Below, one piece after another: positions 1 to 11,686 of a DNA stretch of 64,000 bases (the stretch's first letter is position 1; each line of letters starts with the position of its first letter). The notes beneath the pieces are model-generated. The model did no database searches. It worked only from the letters and a program-made list of their open reading frames with translations, and had not been told where the DNA came from. This stretch comes from Catellatospora sp. KI3 (GTDB lineage: Bacteria; Actinomycetota; Actinomycetes; Mycobacteriales; Micromonosporaceae). The position numbers were made by a program, and so were the translations under genes. Location: positions 1-64,000 of the forward strand of contig NZ_JASAMB010000008.1 in the NCBI RefSeq assembly GCF_029948125.1. The letters run 5' to 3'.

Positions 1-46
1 GCGACTCCCGAGATGTTCTCTCGGCCGCCTCCGGGGCAACTCATCC

Positions 47-75
47 AGCTTACCCATCCGGTCGCTTCGTGTCAA
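47..75 (-). promoter_or_regulatory. Strong promoter reading leftwards, probably rRNA operon P2
   Basis: On the minus strand this reads TTGACA, a 17-base spacer, then TAAGCT, an almost perfect housekeeping sigma promoter. Transcription would start near position 40 and leave the window. Its strength, the second promoter upstream and the lack of a coding frame below it fit the promoter region of an rRNA operon. The rRNA genes themselves lie outside the window, so that assignment is inference. Confidence 0.6.
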
Positions 76-235
76 ACCCGAATTTTCGGATCTGCCCGAC
101 TCGTCCGTTTGGACACCCCGCACACACCAAACCCCTGAGGGGCTGAGCGGTTCGGGGGAACCAGTGACCCGGCCGACGCGGCTGATCCGAAGGAACTCGG
201 CACCGCTGTCCGCCCGGCTCGTCACCGGCTCGATT

Positions 236-264
236 ACCTTACCCGGTCGGGTTCGCGCGATCAA
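236..264 (-). promoter_or_regulatory. Second leftward promoter, probably rRNA operon P1
   Basis: The minus strand reads TTGATC, a 17-base spacer, then TAAGGT. It lies about 190 bases upstream of the promoter at 47-75 and points the same way. Tandem promoters of this kind are usual for actinobacterial rRNA operons. The interval 76-235 holds no convincing gene. Confidence 0.5.
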
Positions 265-355
265 ATCCGCCCCGCCCGGTGCGCTCCGTCCACTTTCACC
301 TAGACCCTCGGGCCCTGGCGTTTTTGTCCGTTCCGCGCTGGCAGAGAGAACATTA

Positions 356-400
356 CGGGGGACGCGCCGCCGATCGCAAATCGGCGGGCAGCGTCCCCCG
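356..400 (-). terminator. tyrS terminator hairpin
   Basis: A long hairpin lies 41 bases past the tyrS stop codon. The outer stem pairs 357-365 with 391-399, the inner stem pairs 367-374 with 380-387, and the loop is five bases. There is no strong U-tract, as is common in high-GC actinobacteria. It would separate tyrS from the promoters further left. Confidence 0.65.
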
Positions 401-440
401 TCACATGATCCAGAGGTCCCTATCCGGGCAGGTCAGCGCC

Positions 441-1697
441 TCAGCGAGCCAGCTCCGCGCCCGCGATGGTCTTCTTGCCGCGCCGCAGCACCAGGAACCG
501 CCCGTGCAGCAGCAGGTCCTCCGACAGCGGGGCGTCGGCGTCGGTGATGCGCTCGTTGTTGACGTACGCCCCGCCCTCGCCGACGGCGCGCCGCGCCTCG
601 CCCAGGCTCGCCGCCAGGCCCGCCTCCTTGAACAGCACCGACACGCTGGGCAGTTCGGAGACCGTGACCAGGCCCGCCTCCGACAGCGCCGAGCGCAGCG
701 TCGAGGGCGCCAGCTCGTCCAGCGCGCCCCGGCCGAACAGCGCCTGCGACGCCGCGACCACCTGGGCGCACTCGTCCTTGCCGTGCAGCAGCGTGGTCAG
801 CTCCTCGGCCAGCGCCTTCTGCGCCGCCCGCGCGAACGGCCGCTCGGCGGTCTCGCGCTCTAGCTCCTGCAGCTCCTCGCGGGTCCGGAAGGAGAAGTAC
901 TTCAAGTAGCGCAGCACGTCGCGGTCGTCGGTGTTGATCCAGAACTGGTAGAACGCGTACGGGCTGGTCATCGACGGCTCGAGCCAGATCGCCCCGCCCT
1001 CGGTCTTGCCGAACTTGGTGCCGTCGGCCTTGGTGACCAGGGGCGTGGTGAACGCGTGCACGGGCCCGGCGCCCCGGCGGCGGATGTAGTCCACGCCCGC
1101 GGTGATGTTGCCCCACTGGTCCGAGCCGCCGAACTGCAGCCGGCAGCCGTAGCGCTGGTGCAGCTCGAAGTAGTCGTGCGACTGCAGCAGCTGGTAGCTG
1201 AACTCGGTGAAGCTGATGCCGGTCTCCAGGCGGTTCTTCACCACGTCGCGGGCCAGCATCTTGTTGACCGGGAAGTGCTTGCCCACGTCGCGCAGGAACT
1301 CGATCGCCGACAGCTTCGAGGTCCAGTCCAGGTTGTTGACCATGCGCGCGGCCGCCGGGCCGTCGAAGTCGAAGAACGGCTCCACCTGGCCGCGGATCTT
1401 GCCGACCCAGCCCTCGACCACCTCGGGTGAGTTGAGCGAGCGCTCGCCGGACTCCTTCGGGTCGCCGATCTGGCCGGTCGCCCCGCCGACCAGCAGCAGC
1501 GGCCGGTGCCCGGCCAGCTGGAAGCGGCGCGCGGTGAGCACCTGCGTCAGGTGGCCGAGGTGCAGGCTGGGCGCGGTCGGGTCGAAGCCGACATAGAAGG
1601 TCAGCGGGCCGTTGGCCAGGTCTTCGCGCAGCTCGTCAAGGCCGGTGCAGTCCTGCAGCAGGCCGCGCCACTTCAGGTCGTCGAGGATGTCCGTCAC
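441..1697 (-). CDS. tyrS: Tyrosine--tRNA ligase
   Basis: This cytoplasmic class I synthetase charges tRNA-Tyr with tyrosine. The 418-residue protein has the HIGH-type motif HLGH at residues 46-49, the tyrosine-pocket stretch GGSDQWGN near 190-197, the KMSKS-type motif KFGKT at 228-232 and an S4 RNA-binding domain from about residue 350. The GTG at 1697 is chosen because the conserved start of the family ([12 protein letters not shown]) begins there; upstream in-frame sequence looks non-coding. No Shine-Dalgarno sequence is visible. A -10-like GACAAT lies seven bases before the GTG, so a leaderless transcript is possible. It is divergent from the ABC transporter at 1865. Confidence 0.95.
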   Translation of the reverse strand: MTDILDDLKWRGLLQDCTGLDELREDLANGPLTFYVGFDPTAPSLHLGHLTQVLTARRFQLAGHRPLLLVGGATGQIGDPKESGERSLNSPEVVEGWVGKIRGQVEPFFDFDGPAAARMVNNLDWTSKLSAIEFLRDVGKHFPVNKMLARDVVKNRLETGISFTEFSYQLLQSHDYFELHQRYGCRLQFGGSDQWGNITAGVDYIRRRGAGPVHAFTTPLVTKADGTKFGKTEGGAIWLEPSMTSPYAFYQFWINTDDRDVLRYLKYFSFRTREELQELERETAERPFARAAQKALAEELTTLLHGKDECAQVVAASQALFGRGALDELAPSTLRSALSEAGLVTVSELPSVSVLFKEAGLAASLGEARRAVGEGGAYVNNERITDADAPLSEDLLLHGRFLVLRRGKKTIAGAELAR

Positions 1698-1864
1698 GCC
1701 GTCGATTGTCGCGCATGGCGGGTGTGGCCCGGCAACCGGTTTGGTCCCGCTCCGCGCCCGGCCGCGCGGCCGTGACCAGCACTTCCGGGTGGGGGTACGG
1801 CGTGACGGCGCTCTCGTCATACCCCCGTGAAAATGGATTGTCCCCACCCGGGCCCCGCGCCACC

Positions 1865-2593
1865 ATGGCGAATGTGACAGTCCTCGATGTGCGGGCGATC
1901 CGCAAAGCCTTCGGCGCGGTGCAGGCCGTCGACGGCGTCAGCCTGCGGGTCGAGCCCGGTGAGATCGTCGGGCTGCTCGGACCGAACGGCGCGGGCAAGA
2001 GCACCACCCTGCACATGGTGCTGGGCCTGATCTCCCCTGACTCGGGCACGGTGCGGCTGTTCGGCCGCGACCCGGCCCGCAACCGCACCGAGGTGCTCAG
2101 CCGGATCAACTTCGCCGCCGGCTACCTCGGCCTGCCCGGCTCGCTGCGGGTGTGGGAGGTGCTGCGGTCCTTCGCGTTCTCCTACGGCGTGGCGCGCCCG
2201 GCCGCCCGCGTCGACGAGGTGATCGAGCTGCTGGACCTGGGCCGGCTCCGGAACCAGCGGTTCCGCGAGCTGTCGTCGGGGCAGCAGACGCGGGTGCAGC
2301 TGGCCAAGGCCCTGATCAACGAGCCGGAGCTGCTGGTGCTGGACGAGCCGACCGCCAGCCTGGACCCCGACGTGGGCGACCGGATGCGCGAGCTGCTGCT
2401 GGCGCAGGCCCGCGAGTCGGGGCGGGCCATGCTGATCACCTCGCACAACATGCGGGAGGTGGAGCGGATGTGCCATCGCATCCACTTCATCGCCGAGGGC
2501 CGGATCGTGGCCGAGGGCAACGCCGAGCAGCTGGCCGGCGCGTACGGAGTGGCCGACCTCGAAGAGGTCTTCCTGAAGGTGGCCCGGCAGTGA
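1865..2593 (+). CDS. ABC-2 type exporter, ATP-binding subunit
   Basis: This is the ATPase half of a two-gene exporter. The 243-residue protein has Walker [10 protein letters not shown] at 39-47, signature LSSGQQ at 136-141, Walker B LLVLDEP at 156-162 and switch histidine 194. The fold matches the drug and polysaccharide exporter ATPases (CcmA/DrrA-like). The ATG at 1865 fits the family N-terminus; in-frame sequence further upstream overlaps the tyrS leader and is not conserved-looking. Its stop overlaps the permease start by four bases, so the two are translationally coupled. Substrate cannot be inferred from the sequence. Confidence 0.92.
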   Translation: MANVTVLDVRAIRKAFGAVQAVDGVSLRVEPGEIVGLLGPNGAGKSTTLHMVLGLISPDSGTVRLFGRDPARNRTEVLSRINFAAGYLGLPGSLRVWEVLRSFAFSYGVARPAARVDEVIELLDLGRLRNQRFRELSSGQQTRVQLAKALINEPELLVLDEPTASLDPDVGDRMRELLLAQARESGRAMLITSHNMREVERMCHRIHFIAEGRIVAEGNAEQLAGAYGVADLEEVFLKVARQ

Positions 2594-3405
2594 CGACATT
2601 GCTCGCCCCCGGTGCCGCCGCCTCGCGCAGGCGGATCTGGGGCATCATCCTGCGCGACTTCTACGCGTTCCGCGGCAACACGCCGCGCTGGATCGAGACG
2701 GTCTTCTGGCCCACCCTCGAACTGATCATCTGGGGTTCGGTCTCGCTGTATCTGCAGGCCAACGCCGTGTCGATGGCGGTGAGCGCGCTGCTGGGCGCGA
2801 CGCTGCTGTGGCAGGTGCTGTACCGGTCGCAGGGCGAGCTGTCGCTGGCGTTCCTGGACGACATCTGGAGCCGCAACCTGGTGAACCTGTTCGTGACCCC
2901 GGTGACGGTGCGGGAGTACCTGGCCGGGCTGGTGCTGTTCGGCTCGTTCAAGATGATCGTCAGCGCCACGGCGATGGGCGGGCTGGCGCTGCTGCTGTTC
3001 GGGTTCGGGCTGTTCGGCATGGGTCCGGCGCTGGTGCCGTACATGGTGGTGCTGATCGTGATGGGGTGGGCGCTGGGCGTCTTCGCGATCGCGGTGGTGC
3101 TGCGGTTCGGGGCCAGCGCGCAGGTGCTGGCGTGGATCCTGTCGTTCGTGTTCCAGCCGTTCTCGGCGGTGTTCTACCCGCTGTCGGTGCTGCCCGCGGC
3201 GATGCAGACGGCGTCGAAGGCGGTGCCGGCGTCGTACGTGTTCGAGAGCATGCGCACGGTGCTGGCCGGGGGCGCGTTCGACTGGGCGGCGCTGGGCATC
3301 GCGGCCGCGCTGGACGCGGTGTACGTGGCGCTGGCGCTGGGCTTCCTGGCGTACGCGCTGCGGCACGCCCGCGACCACGGCAAGCTGTCACGCTTCGGCG
3401 ACTGA
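2590..3405 (+). CDS. ABC-2 type exporter, permease subunit
   Basis: This 271-residue membrane protein is the partner of the ATPase before it, starting at a GTG inside the GTGA overlap. It has about six hydrophobic segments and an amphipathic N-terminus (IWGIILRDFYAFRGNTPRWI) typical of ABC-2 membrane domains. It would form a homodimer in the cytoplasmic membrane with two ATPase chains. Its last 18 bases overlap the 3' end of the convergent glycosylase gene. The substrate is unknown. Confidence 0.88.
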   Translation: MTTLLAPGAAASRRRIWGIILRDFYAFRGNTPRWIETVFWPTLELIIWGSVSLYLQANAVSMAVSALLGATLLWQVLYRSQGELSLAFLDDIWSRNLVNLFVTPVTVREYLAGLVLFGSFKMIVSATAMGGLALLLFGFGLFGMGPALVPYMVVLIVMGWALGVFAIAVVLRFGASAQVLAWILSFVFQPFSAVFYPLSVLPAAMQTASKAVPASYVFESMRTVLAGGAFDWAALGIAAALDAVYVALALGFLAYALRHARDHGKLSRFGD

Positions 3406-4020
3406 GCCCTTCGGCGTGCTCCGGCGGCGCGGCGTGTGCCGCCGGTACGCGCTGACGGTCCGGTCCCCGGCGATCCAGAACCGCCACGGCACGTCGTGCG
3501 CGGCAGCCACGCCCACGCGCGGACCGGCGGTGATCGACTGCGGGTCGACCGGGCGGGTCGGCGGGCGCAGCAGCAGCGGGCCGGTGCCGTCGAGCATCGA
3601 GGTGCCGTTGGCGGACGGGTCGACGCCGAGCGCCACGACCAGGCGGGCCGGGCCCCGGGCCAGGTCGCGGTGGGCGACGTCGCCGCGGCGGGTGCGGGCC
3701 TGCTCCTCGCCCGCGATCACCTCTCCGGCGCGGACCAGCACCGCGGCGGCCTCACCGGTGCGGCCGCAGACGATGTTGAGGCACCAGTGGGCGCCGAAGA
3801 TGTAGTAGAGGTAGGCGTGGCCCGGGGCGCCGAACATGACGGTGGTGCGCGGGGTCGGGCCCCGGTGGGCGTGCGAGGCGGGGTCCTCGCCGGTGCCCGC
3901 GTACGCCTCCAGCTCGGTGATCCTGATCCGCACCGGGCCGCAGGACAGCTCCCAGCCCAGCAGGGTGCGGGCCGTCTGCGGGATCTGCGCGGCGGGCGCG
4001 TGCAGCCATGGGTAGTCCAC
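3388..4020 (-). CDS. 3-methyladenine DNA glycosylase (Mpg/AAG family)
   Basis: This base-excision repair enzyme removes alkylated purines from DNA. The 210-residue protein shows family hallmarks: ITELEAYAGTGEDPASHA with the catalytic glutamate region near residues 34-50, the FGAPGHAYLYYIFGAHWCLN stretch near 63-82, and a C-terminal VGVAAAHDVPWRFWI. The start is a GTG at 4020. The 3' end overlaps the convergent ABC permease by 18 bases. It may be transcribed after the acyltransferase, whose stop lies only nine bases upstream. Confidence 0.9.
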   Translation of the reverse strand: MDYPWLHAPAAQIPQTARTLLGWELSCGPVRIRITELEAYAGTGEDPASHAHRGPTPRTTVMFGAPGHAYLYYIFGAHWCLNIVCGRTGEAAAVLVRAGEVIAGEEQARTRRGDVAHRDLARGPARLVVALGVDPSANGTSMLDGTGPLLLRPPTRPVDPQSITAGPRVGVAAAHDVPWRFWIAGDRTVSAYRRHTPRRRSTPKGSVAEA

Positions 4021-4028
4021 CGCTACAG

Positions 4029-5219
4029 CTAACCCTGCCGGGTCGACTCGGGGTCACCGGCCTCGCGCAGTTGGCGCAGGGACGCGGTGAGCCGCTGCTT
4101 CATCCAGCGCGCCATCTTCGTCTCGACGTACCGGTGGATCAGCCACGCGGCCGCGAGCAGGCCCGCGACGACTAGCGCGAGCGTGGCCCAGGCGGGCATC
4201 CGGCCGCCGAGCGCCAGCACGGCCGTGGCGCCGGCCGCGTGGTGGATGAGGTACAGCGGGTAGGTGAGCGCGCCGACCGTGGTGAGCCAGGACCACCTGA
4301 CCCAGGAGAACTTCCCGAGCGCCACCCCGATCATGATCAGGAAGAAGGCGGTGATGATCGCGACCAGCGGCGGGTAGAACCGGTGCAGGTTCTCCGCCTT
4401 GCCGATCTCGATCACCATCGCGAGCAGCCAGGACATGCCGACGATGGACCACAGCAGCAGGTTCGCGCCGAACCGGTGGATCAGGTACAGCGCCATGCCG
4501 GCGACGAAGTAGGGCGCGTAGTCCGCCGCGGTGAGCCGGGTCAGCCAGTCCACCCGCAGGTTGAGCGCCACGACGGCCACCACGGTCCAGGTCAGGCAGA
4601 AGACGACCACCCGCCGGTAGGTCACCCCGCGGTTGACGACCGCGAACACGAACAGGATGTAGAAGACGAGCTCGACCGTGAGCGTCCAGTACGACAGGTC
4701 GACGTGCGGGATCTCCAGCAGGCCGTTGAGCATGGTGAGGTTGGCCAGCACCTCCTGCCCGGAGCGGTGCCTGCCGTACAGCGGCCACAGCGTCAGCAGC
4801 GCCGTGGTGCCCAGCACCGCGACCCAGTACGCCGGGTACAGCCGCACCGCCCGCGACACGAAGAACTCGCCGGAGGAGCGGCCCCAGCTGCTCATGCAGA
4901 TCACGAAGCCGCTGATGAGGAAGAACAGCTGCACGCCCAGCCAGCCGAACCTGCTCACCACGTGCAGCGGCGCCAGCGCCGACCGCTCGTCGCCCCAGAT
5001 CCACGGGTGCAGGCTGACCAGGTGGAAGCTGACCACCATCATGGCGGCGGCGAAGCGCAGCACGTCGAGCACGTACAGCCGGGGGGCGGCCCGGGTGGGG
5101 ACCGCGGGCTGCTCGGCGGGCTGCTCGGCGGCGGTCCGCTGCTTCGGCACGACGGCGGCCGGGGCCGCCGGGTGCGGCGCCGCCTCCGACAGCGGGGAGG
5201 TGACGTCCGTCTGGGTCAT
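4029..5219 (-). CDS. Membrane acyltransferase, acyltransferase 3 family
   Basis: The 397-residue protein has a proline/alanine-rich cytoplasmic N-terminus of about 45 residues, then some ten transmembrane segments. The first carries LRFAAAMMVVSFH, which includes the R...H signature of OafA/NodX-type O-acyltransferases. Such enzymes acetylate or acylate cell-surface sugars or small molecules. The ATG at 5219 is preferred because GGAG lies five to six bases before it; an in-frame ATG 27 bases upstream lacks this. The acceptor substrate is unknown. Confidence 0.85.
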   Translation of the reverse strand: MTQTDVTSPLSEAAPHPAAPAAVVPKQRTAAEQPAEQPAVPTRAAPRLYVLDVLRFAAAMMVVSFHLVSLHPWIWGDERSALAPLHVVSRFGWLGVQLFFLISGFVICMSSWGRSSGEFFVSRAVRLYPAYWVAVLGTTALLTLWPLYGRHRSGQEVLANLTMLNGLLEIPHVDLSYWTLTVELVFYILFVFAVVNRGVTYRRVVVFCLTWTVVAVVALNLRVDWLTRLTAADYAPYFVAGMALYLIHRFGANLLLWSIVGMSWLLAMVIEIGKAENLHRFYPPLVAIITAFFLIMIGVALGKFSWVRWSWLTTVGALTYPLYLIHHAAGATAVLALGGRMPAWATLALVVAGLLAAAWLIHRYVETKMARWMKQRLTASLRQLREAGDPESTRQG

Positions 5220-5238
5220 GGTTCTCCGTTCGGTGACT

Positions 5239-5273
5239 CCCGGCACCGGGCGGGTCGGGTGCCCGGCGCCGGG
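5239..5273 (-). terminator. Arginine operon terminator hairpin
   Basis: Arms 5239-5251 and 5261-5273 match at 12 of 13 positions with the thirteenth as a wobble, around a nine-base loop. It sits 61 bases past the argH stop and just before the acyltransferase ribosome-binding site. It is the likely end of the arg transcript. Confidence 0.5.
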
Positions 5274-5334
5274 AGTGCTGCGACGACGGAGCCGCAGCCT
5301 AGCCGAAACCCGTCCGGCGCGGCAGCGGTGCGGG

Positions 5335-6747
5335 TCAGCGCGGGACGACCGACTCCGCCGACCAGTCGTGCCACGTCTTGAGCTGGTCCTGGACGGCGGC
5401 GAGCTGGTCGGCGACCGGGCCGGGGCCGGTGGAGCCCGGCGTGGTCCGGGCCGCCAGCGCCGAGGTCACGGTCAGCACGTCGCGGACCGACGGGTCCAGG
5501 TGCTCGCTGACGGCGGCGAGGTCGGCGTCGCTGACCTCGTGCAGCTCGCAGCCGCGCACCGCGCACAGGGCCACCAGCCTGCCGGTGATCTCGTGCGCGT
5601 CGCGGAACGGCACGTGCCTGCGGACCAGCCAGTCGGCGACCTCGGTGGCCAGCGAGAAGCCGACGGGCGCGGAGGCCGCGAGGCGGTCGGTCCGTACCGT
5701 CATGGTGGCGATCATGCCGGTGAGCGCGGGCAGCACCAGGCTGAGCGTGTCGAGCGCGTCGAAGACGGGCTCCTTGTCCTCCTGCATGTCCCGGTCGTAG
5801 GTCAGCGGCAGGCCCTTGAGCATGGTCAGCACGTTGACCAGCCCGCCGATGAGGCGGCCGGCCTTGCCCCGGGCCAGCTCGGCGATGTCGGCGTTCTTCT
5901 TCTGCGGCATGATCGACGAGCCGGTGGCGAAGGCGTCGTCGAGCTCGACCCAGCCGAACTCGTACGAGGTCCACAGCACCACCTCCTCGCCGAGCCGGGA
6001 CAGGTGCACCCCGAGCAGCGCGGTGGCGAACAGGAACTCGGCGACGAAGTCGCGGTCGCTGACGGCGTCCATCGAGTTCGCGAACGAGGTGCGGAAGCCC
6101 AGCTCCTTGGAGACGGCGACCGGGTCGAGCGGCAGGCCGGAGCCGGCCAGCGCCCCGGCGCCGAGCGGGCTGACGGCGGCGCGGTGGTCCCAGTCGCGCA
6201 GCCGCTCCAGGTCGCGCAGCAGCGGGTGTACGTGCGCGAGCAGCCAGTGCCCGAAGGTGACCGGCTGGGCGTGCTGGACGTGGGTCATGCCCGGGGCGGG
6301 GGTGTCGACGTGGCGGGCCGCCTGGTCGGTGAGCGCCTCGGCCAGCTCGGTGACGGCACCGGCCAGGCCGCGGGCGTGGTCGCGCAGGTACAGCCGCAGA
6401 TCGGTGGCGACCTGGTCGTTGCGGGAGCGGCCGGCGCGCAGCTTGCCGCCGAGGGTGCCCAGGCGCTCCAGCAGGCCGCGCTCGAGCGCGGTGTGCACGT
6501 CCTCGTCCTCGACGGTGGGCCGGAAGGCGCCGGTGGTGACGGCGGCGTCGAGGTCGTCGAGCGCGGCGAGCATCTGGCCGAGCTCGTCGGGGTCGAGCAG
6601 CCCGGCGGCGGCGAGCACGCGGGCGTGGGCCCGCGACCCGGCGATGTCGTACGGGGCGAGCCGCCAGTCGAAGTGGACGCTCACCGACAGCCGCGCCAAC
6701 GCCTCGGCCGGTCCGTCGGCGAACCGCCCTCCCCAGAGCCTGGTCAT
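5335..6747 (-). CDS. argH: Argininosuccinate lyase
   Basis: This enzyme splits argininosuccinate into arginine and fumarate, the last step of arginine synthesis. The 470-residue protein has the fumarase/aspartase-superfamily signature GSSIMPQKKN at 276-285 and the substrate-binding SRNDQ at 108-112. AGAGG lies about eight bases before the ATG. It is the last gene of the arg run, but the gap to argR (139 bases) contains a palindromic repeat, so its share of the transcript could differ from the upstream genes. argG, which supplies its substrate, is not in the window. Confidence 0.96.
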   Translation of the reverse strand: MTRLWGGRFADGPAEALARLSVSVHFDWRLAPYDIAGSRAHARVLAAAGLLDPDELGQMLAALDDLDAAVTTGAFRPTVEDEDVHTALERGLLERLGTLGGKLRAGRSRNDQVATDLRLYLRDHARGLAGAVTELAEALTDQAARHVDTPAPGMTHVQHAQPVTFGHWLLAHVHPLLRDLERLRDWDHRAAVSPLGAGALAGSGLPLDPVAVSKELGFRTSFANSMDAVSDRDFVAEFLFATALLGVHLSRLGEEVVLWTSYEFGWVELDDAFATGSSIMPQKKNADIAELARGKAGRLIGGLVNVLTMLKGLPLTYDRDMQEDKEPVFDALDTLSLVLPALTGMIATMTVRTDRLAASAPVGFSLATEVADWLVRRHVPFRDAHEITGRLVALCAVRGCELHEVSDADLAAVSEHLDPSVRDVLTVTSALAARTTPGSTGPGPVADQLAAVQDQLKTWHDWSAESVVPR

Positions 6748-6797
6748 GCTTGTGTTCCTCTCTCGCTGCTGATGCTGCTACTGCCGTCTACAAGGCG

Positions 6798-6866
6798 ACG
6801 CGTTGATCATGAGGTTATGGCGGCGACACACCGTCGAACCGTGCCATGAGTTCATGATCAACGCGT
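6798..6866. repeat. Palindromic repeat family A, copy 1
   Basis: Arms 6798-6821 and 6843-6866 pair at 21 of 24 positions. The loop contains GACACACCGTCGA, which is also present in the second copy at 24587-24647. The element lies between argR and argH, within a run of co-directional genes. No open frame in it looks coding. Confidence 0.8.
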
Positions 6867-6886
6867 TGGAAACGTCCCGCGAGCCG

Positions 6887-7408
6887 TTACAGGGGGTCGT
6901 CGGTGTCGTCGACGGGGGTGGTGTCCAGGGCCCAGGCCTGGAACTTGGCGGCCAGGGCCTCGCCGGCCTCGGTGCCGCGGGCGACCACGAAGATGGTGTC
7001 GTCGCCGGCGATGGTGCCGACCACGTCGGGCAGGCCGCTGCGGTCGATCGCGCTGGCCAGGTAGTGCGCCGCCCCAGGCGGGGTGCGCAGCACGGCCAGG
7101 TTGCCGCTGTGGTCGGTGCCGTTCAGCACCTCGCGCAGCAGCCGGATCAGCCGGGCCGGGCCCATGGCGGCCGGGCGCAGGGCCGGATGCCCGTCCTCGG
7201 GGATGAGGTAGACCGCGGGGCCGCCGTCGCGGCCGCGTACCTTGACCGCGCCGAGCTCCTCCAGGTCACGCGAGAGCGTGGCCTGGGTGACCTGGACGCC
7301 CTCGGCGGCCAGCAGCTCGGCCAGCTGCGTCTGCGACGTCACGCCGCCGCCCCGGATCATCTCCTCGATCCGGGCATGGCGCGCGGTGCGGGTCTGCGGT
7401 GCGGTCAT
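6887..7408 (-). CDS. argR: Arginine repressor
   Basis: ArgR is a hexameric DNA-binding protein that represses arginine genes when arginine is bound. The 173-residue protein has an N-terminal winged helix-turn-helix (about residues 10-75, with [13 protein letters not shown]) and a C-terminal arginine-binding and oligomerisation domain carrying [11 protein letters not shown] near residue 130. It follows argF by 20 bases and so is co-transcribed with the genes it controls. The likely operator is the ARG box ahead of argC. Confidence 0.95.
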   Translation of the reverse strand: MTAPQTRTARHARIEEMIRGGGVTSQTQLAELLAAEGVQVTQATLSRDLEELGAVKVRGRDGGPAVYLIPEDGHPALRPAAMGPARLIRLLREVLNGTDHSGNLAVLRTPPGAAHYLASAIDRSGLPDVVGTIAGDDTIFVVARGTEAGEALAAKFQAWALDTTPVDDTDDPL

Positions 7409-7428
7409 CGGGCATCAACCCCTGGGTC

Positions 7429-9595
<2,167 letters not shown>

Positions 9596-9599
<4 letters not shown>

Positions 9600-10480
9600 G
9601 ACGTCTCCTCAAGGTCGGCGTCGGGGACCACCATGGTCCCGAAGCCCTCGTCGGTGAACAGTTCCAGCAGGGTCGAGTGCGGCACCCGGCCGTCGACCAC
9701 GTGCGCGGCGGGCACCCCGCCCTGCACGGCGCGCAGGCACGCCTCCATCTTGGGCACCATGCCCGCCGACAGGGTCGGCAGCAGCACCTCCAGCTCCTTG
9801 GCGGACAACCGCGAGAGCAGGGTGGAGGTGTCGGGCCAGTTCGCGTACACGCCGGGGACGTCGGTGAGGACGATCAGCTTGCGGGCGCCCAGCGCGACCG
9901 CGAGCGCGGCCGCGGCGGTGTCGGCGTTGAGGTTGTGCGGCACGCCGTCCTCGTCGGGGGCGACGGTGGAGACCACCGGCACCATGCCCTGGTCGAGCAG
10001 CGTGTGCAGCAGCTCGGTGCGCACGGCCCCGGCGTCGCCGACCTGGCCCAGGTCGACCTGCTGGCCGTCGACCACGGTGCCCCGGCGGACCGCGGTGATC
10101 AGGCCGCCGTCCTCGCCGCACAGGCCGACCGAGCGCACACCGTGCGTACCGATGGTGCGGGCGAGGTCCTTGCCGATGCCCAGCAGCACCATCCGCACGA
10201 TCTCCATCGCCTCGGCGGTGGTGACCCGCAGGCCGCCCTTGAACTCCGAGGCGATGCCCATCCGGTCCAGCATGGCCGAGATCTGCGGGCCGCCGCCGTG
10301 CACCACCACCGGGCGCAGCCCGGCCGCGCGCAGGAACGCCATGTCGGCCGCGAACGACGCCCGCAGCTCGGGCGTGGTCATGGCGTGGCCGCCGTACTTG
10401 ACCACCACGATCGCCCCGTGCAGCCGGTTCAGCCACGGCAGGGCGCCGACCAGCGCCTGTGCCCGCTCCTGCGGCGTCAT
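9596..10480 (-). CDS. argB: Acetylglutamate kinase
   Basis: This kinase phosphorylates N-acetylglutamate, usually the arginine-sensitive step. The 294-residue amino-acid kinase fold protein has VVKYGGHAM near residue 26, VVHGGGPQI at 59-67 and [12 protein letters not shown] near 183. The N-terminal helix before the kinase core is the feature linked to hexameric, arginine-inhibited forms. The ATG at 10480 overlaps argJ by four bases and the stop overlaps argD by four, so the operon is tightly coupled. Confidence 0.96.
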
Positions 10481-11631
10481 GAGCTGTACGCCGAGTTCTC
10501 GTGCACGTACGCGTGGGACAGGTCGTTGGTCCACACGGTCGCCGACTCGTCGCCGGCGTTGAGGTCGATCGTGATCTTCACCTGCACTCCGCTCAGGTCC
10601 ACCTTGGCCCGGTCCTCGGCGGCGGCGCCCGCGCGGCACACCCAGACCCCGTTGACGGCCACGTCCAGCTCGTCGCTCTCGAACACCGCGGCGGTGGTGC
10701 CCACCGCGGCCAGGATCCGGCCCCAGTTGGGGTCCTTGCCGAACAGCGCCGTCTTCACCAGGTTGTTGCGGGCCACCGCCCGGCCGACCTCCACCGCGTC
10801 GTCCTCGGTCTCGGCGTTGACCACCTCGACCGCGACCTGCTTGGTGTGCCCCTCCGCGTCGGCCAGCAGCTGCCGGGCCAGGTCGCGGCAGGCGGCGGTG
10901 ACCGCCTGGGTCAGCTCCTCCTGCGTCGGCTCGACGCCCGAGGCGCCCGAGGCCAGCAGCAGCACGGTGTCGTTGGTCGACATGCAGCCGTCGGAGTCGA
11001 GCCGGTCGAAGGTGACCCGGCACGCCTCGCGCAGCGCCTCGTCCAGGGCGTCGGCCCCGGCGACCGCGTCGGTGGTGAGCACGCACAGCATGGTGGCCAG
11101 GGCCGGGGCGAGCATGCCGGCGCCCTTGGCCATACCCCCGATGGTCCAGCCGTCGCCGGTCAGCTCGACCGTCTTCGACCGGGTGTCCGTCGTCATGATC
11201 GCCTCGGCGGCGGCGAAGCCGCCCGCCTTGGCCAGCGCCTTGGCCGCGCCCTCGATGCCCGACAGCAGCTTGGGCATGGGCAGCCGCTCGCCGATCAGCC
11301 CGGTCGAGCAGACCGCGACCTGGCCCGCGCCCATGCCGCCCAGGCGGCGGGCGACGAACTCGGCGGTGGCGTGGGTGTCCTGGAAGCCGCCCGGCCCGGT
11401 GCAGGCGTTCGCGCCGCCGGAGTTGAGGACCACGGCCTTGACCGCCCGGCCCTTGATGATCTGCTGCGACCACATGACCGGCGCGGCCTTCACCCGGTTG
11501 CCGGTGAAGACGGCGGCGGCGGTGGCGTCCGGGCCGTCGTTGACGATCAGCGCCACGTCCAGCTTCCCGGCGCCCTTCAGCCCGGCCGCCACCCCGGCGG
11601 CCCGGAAGCCCTTCGGCGAGGTGACGGTCAC
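10477..11631 (-). CDS. argJ: Bifunctional ornithine acetyltransferase / N-acetylglutamate synthase
   Basis: ArgJ recycles the acetyl group from acetylornithine to glutamate and, in bifunctional forms, also uses acetyl-CoA. The 384-residue precursor self-cleaves before a conserved threonine, here T180 in ALATML, after the [10 protein letters not shown] stretch. The GTG at 11631 starts the conserved [13 protein letters not shown]-like N-terminus. It follows argC after a 55-base gap. Because argJ is present, a separate argE is not needed and the cyclic pathway applies. Confidence 0.95.
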   Translation of the reverse strand: MTVTSPKGFRAAGVAAGLKGAGKLDVALIVNDGPDATAAAVFTGNRVKAAPVMWSQQIIKGRAVKAVVLNSGGANACTGPGGFQDTHATAEFVARRLGGMGAGQVAVCSTGLIGERLPMPKLLSGIEGAAKALAKAGGFAAAEAIMTTDTRSKTVELTGDGWTIGGMAKGAGMLAPALATMLCVLTTDAVAGADALDEALREACRVTFDRLDSDGCMSTNDTVLLLASGASGVEPTQEELTQAVTAACRDLARQLLADAEGHTKQVAVEVVNAETEDDAVEVGRAVARNNLVKTALFGKDPNWGRILAAVGTTAAVFESDELDVAVNGVWVCRAGAAAEDRAKVDLSGVQVKITIDLNAGDESATVWTNDLSHAYVHENSAYSS

Positions 11632-11686
11632 CGTGCCAGCCTCTCGTTCGCGACTGCGGGGCTCCGCTTCGCCGCACTCTTCCCAC

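Noticed and set aside
280-335. A third leftward promoter upstream of the pair at 47-264
   Set aside because: A TCTAGG stretch with CGGACA upstream has a 20-base spacer and poor matches, so it was not counted.
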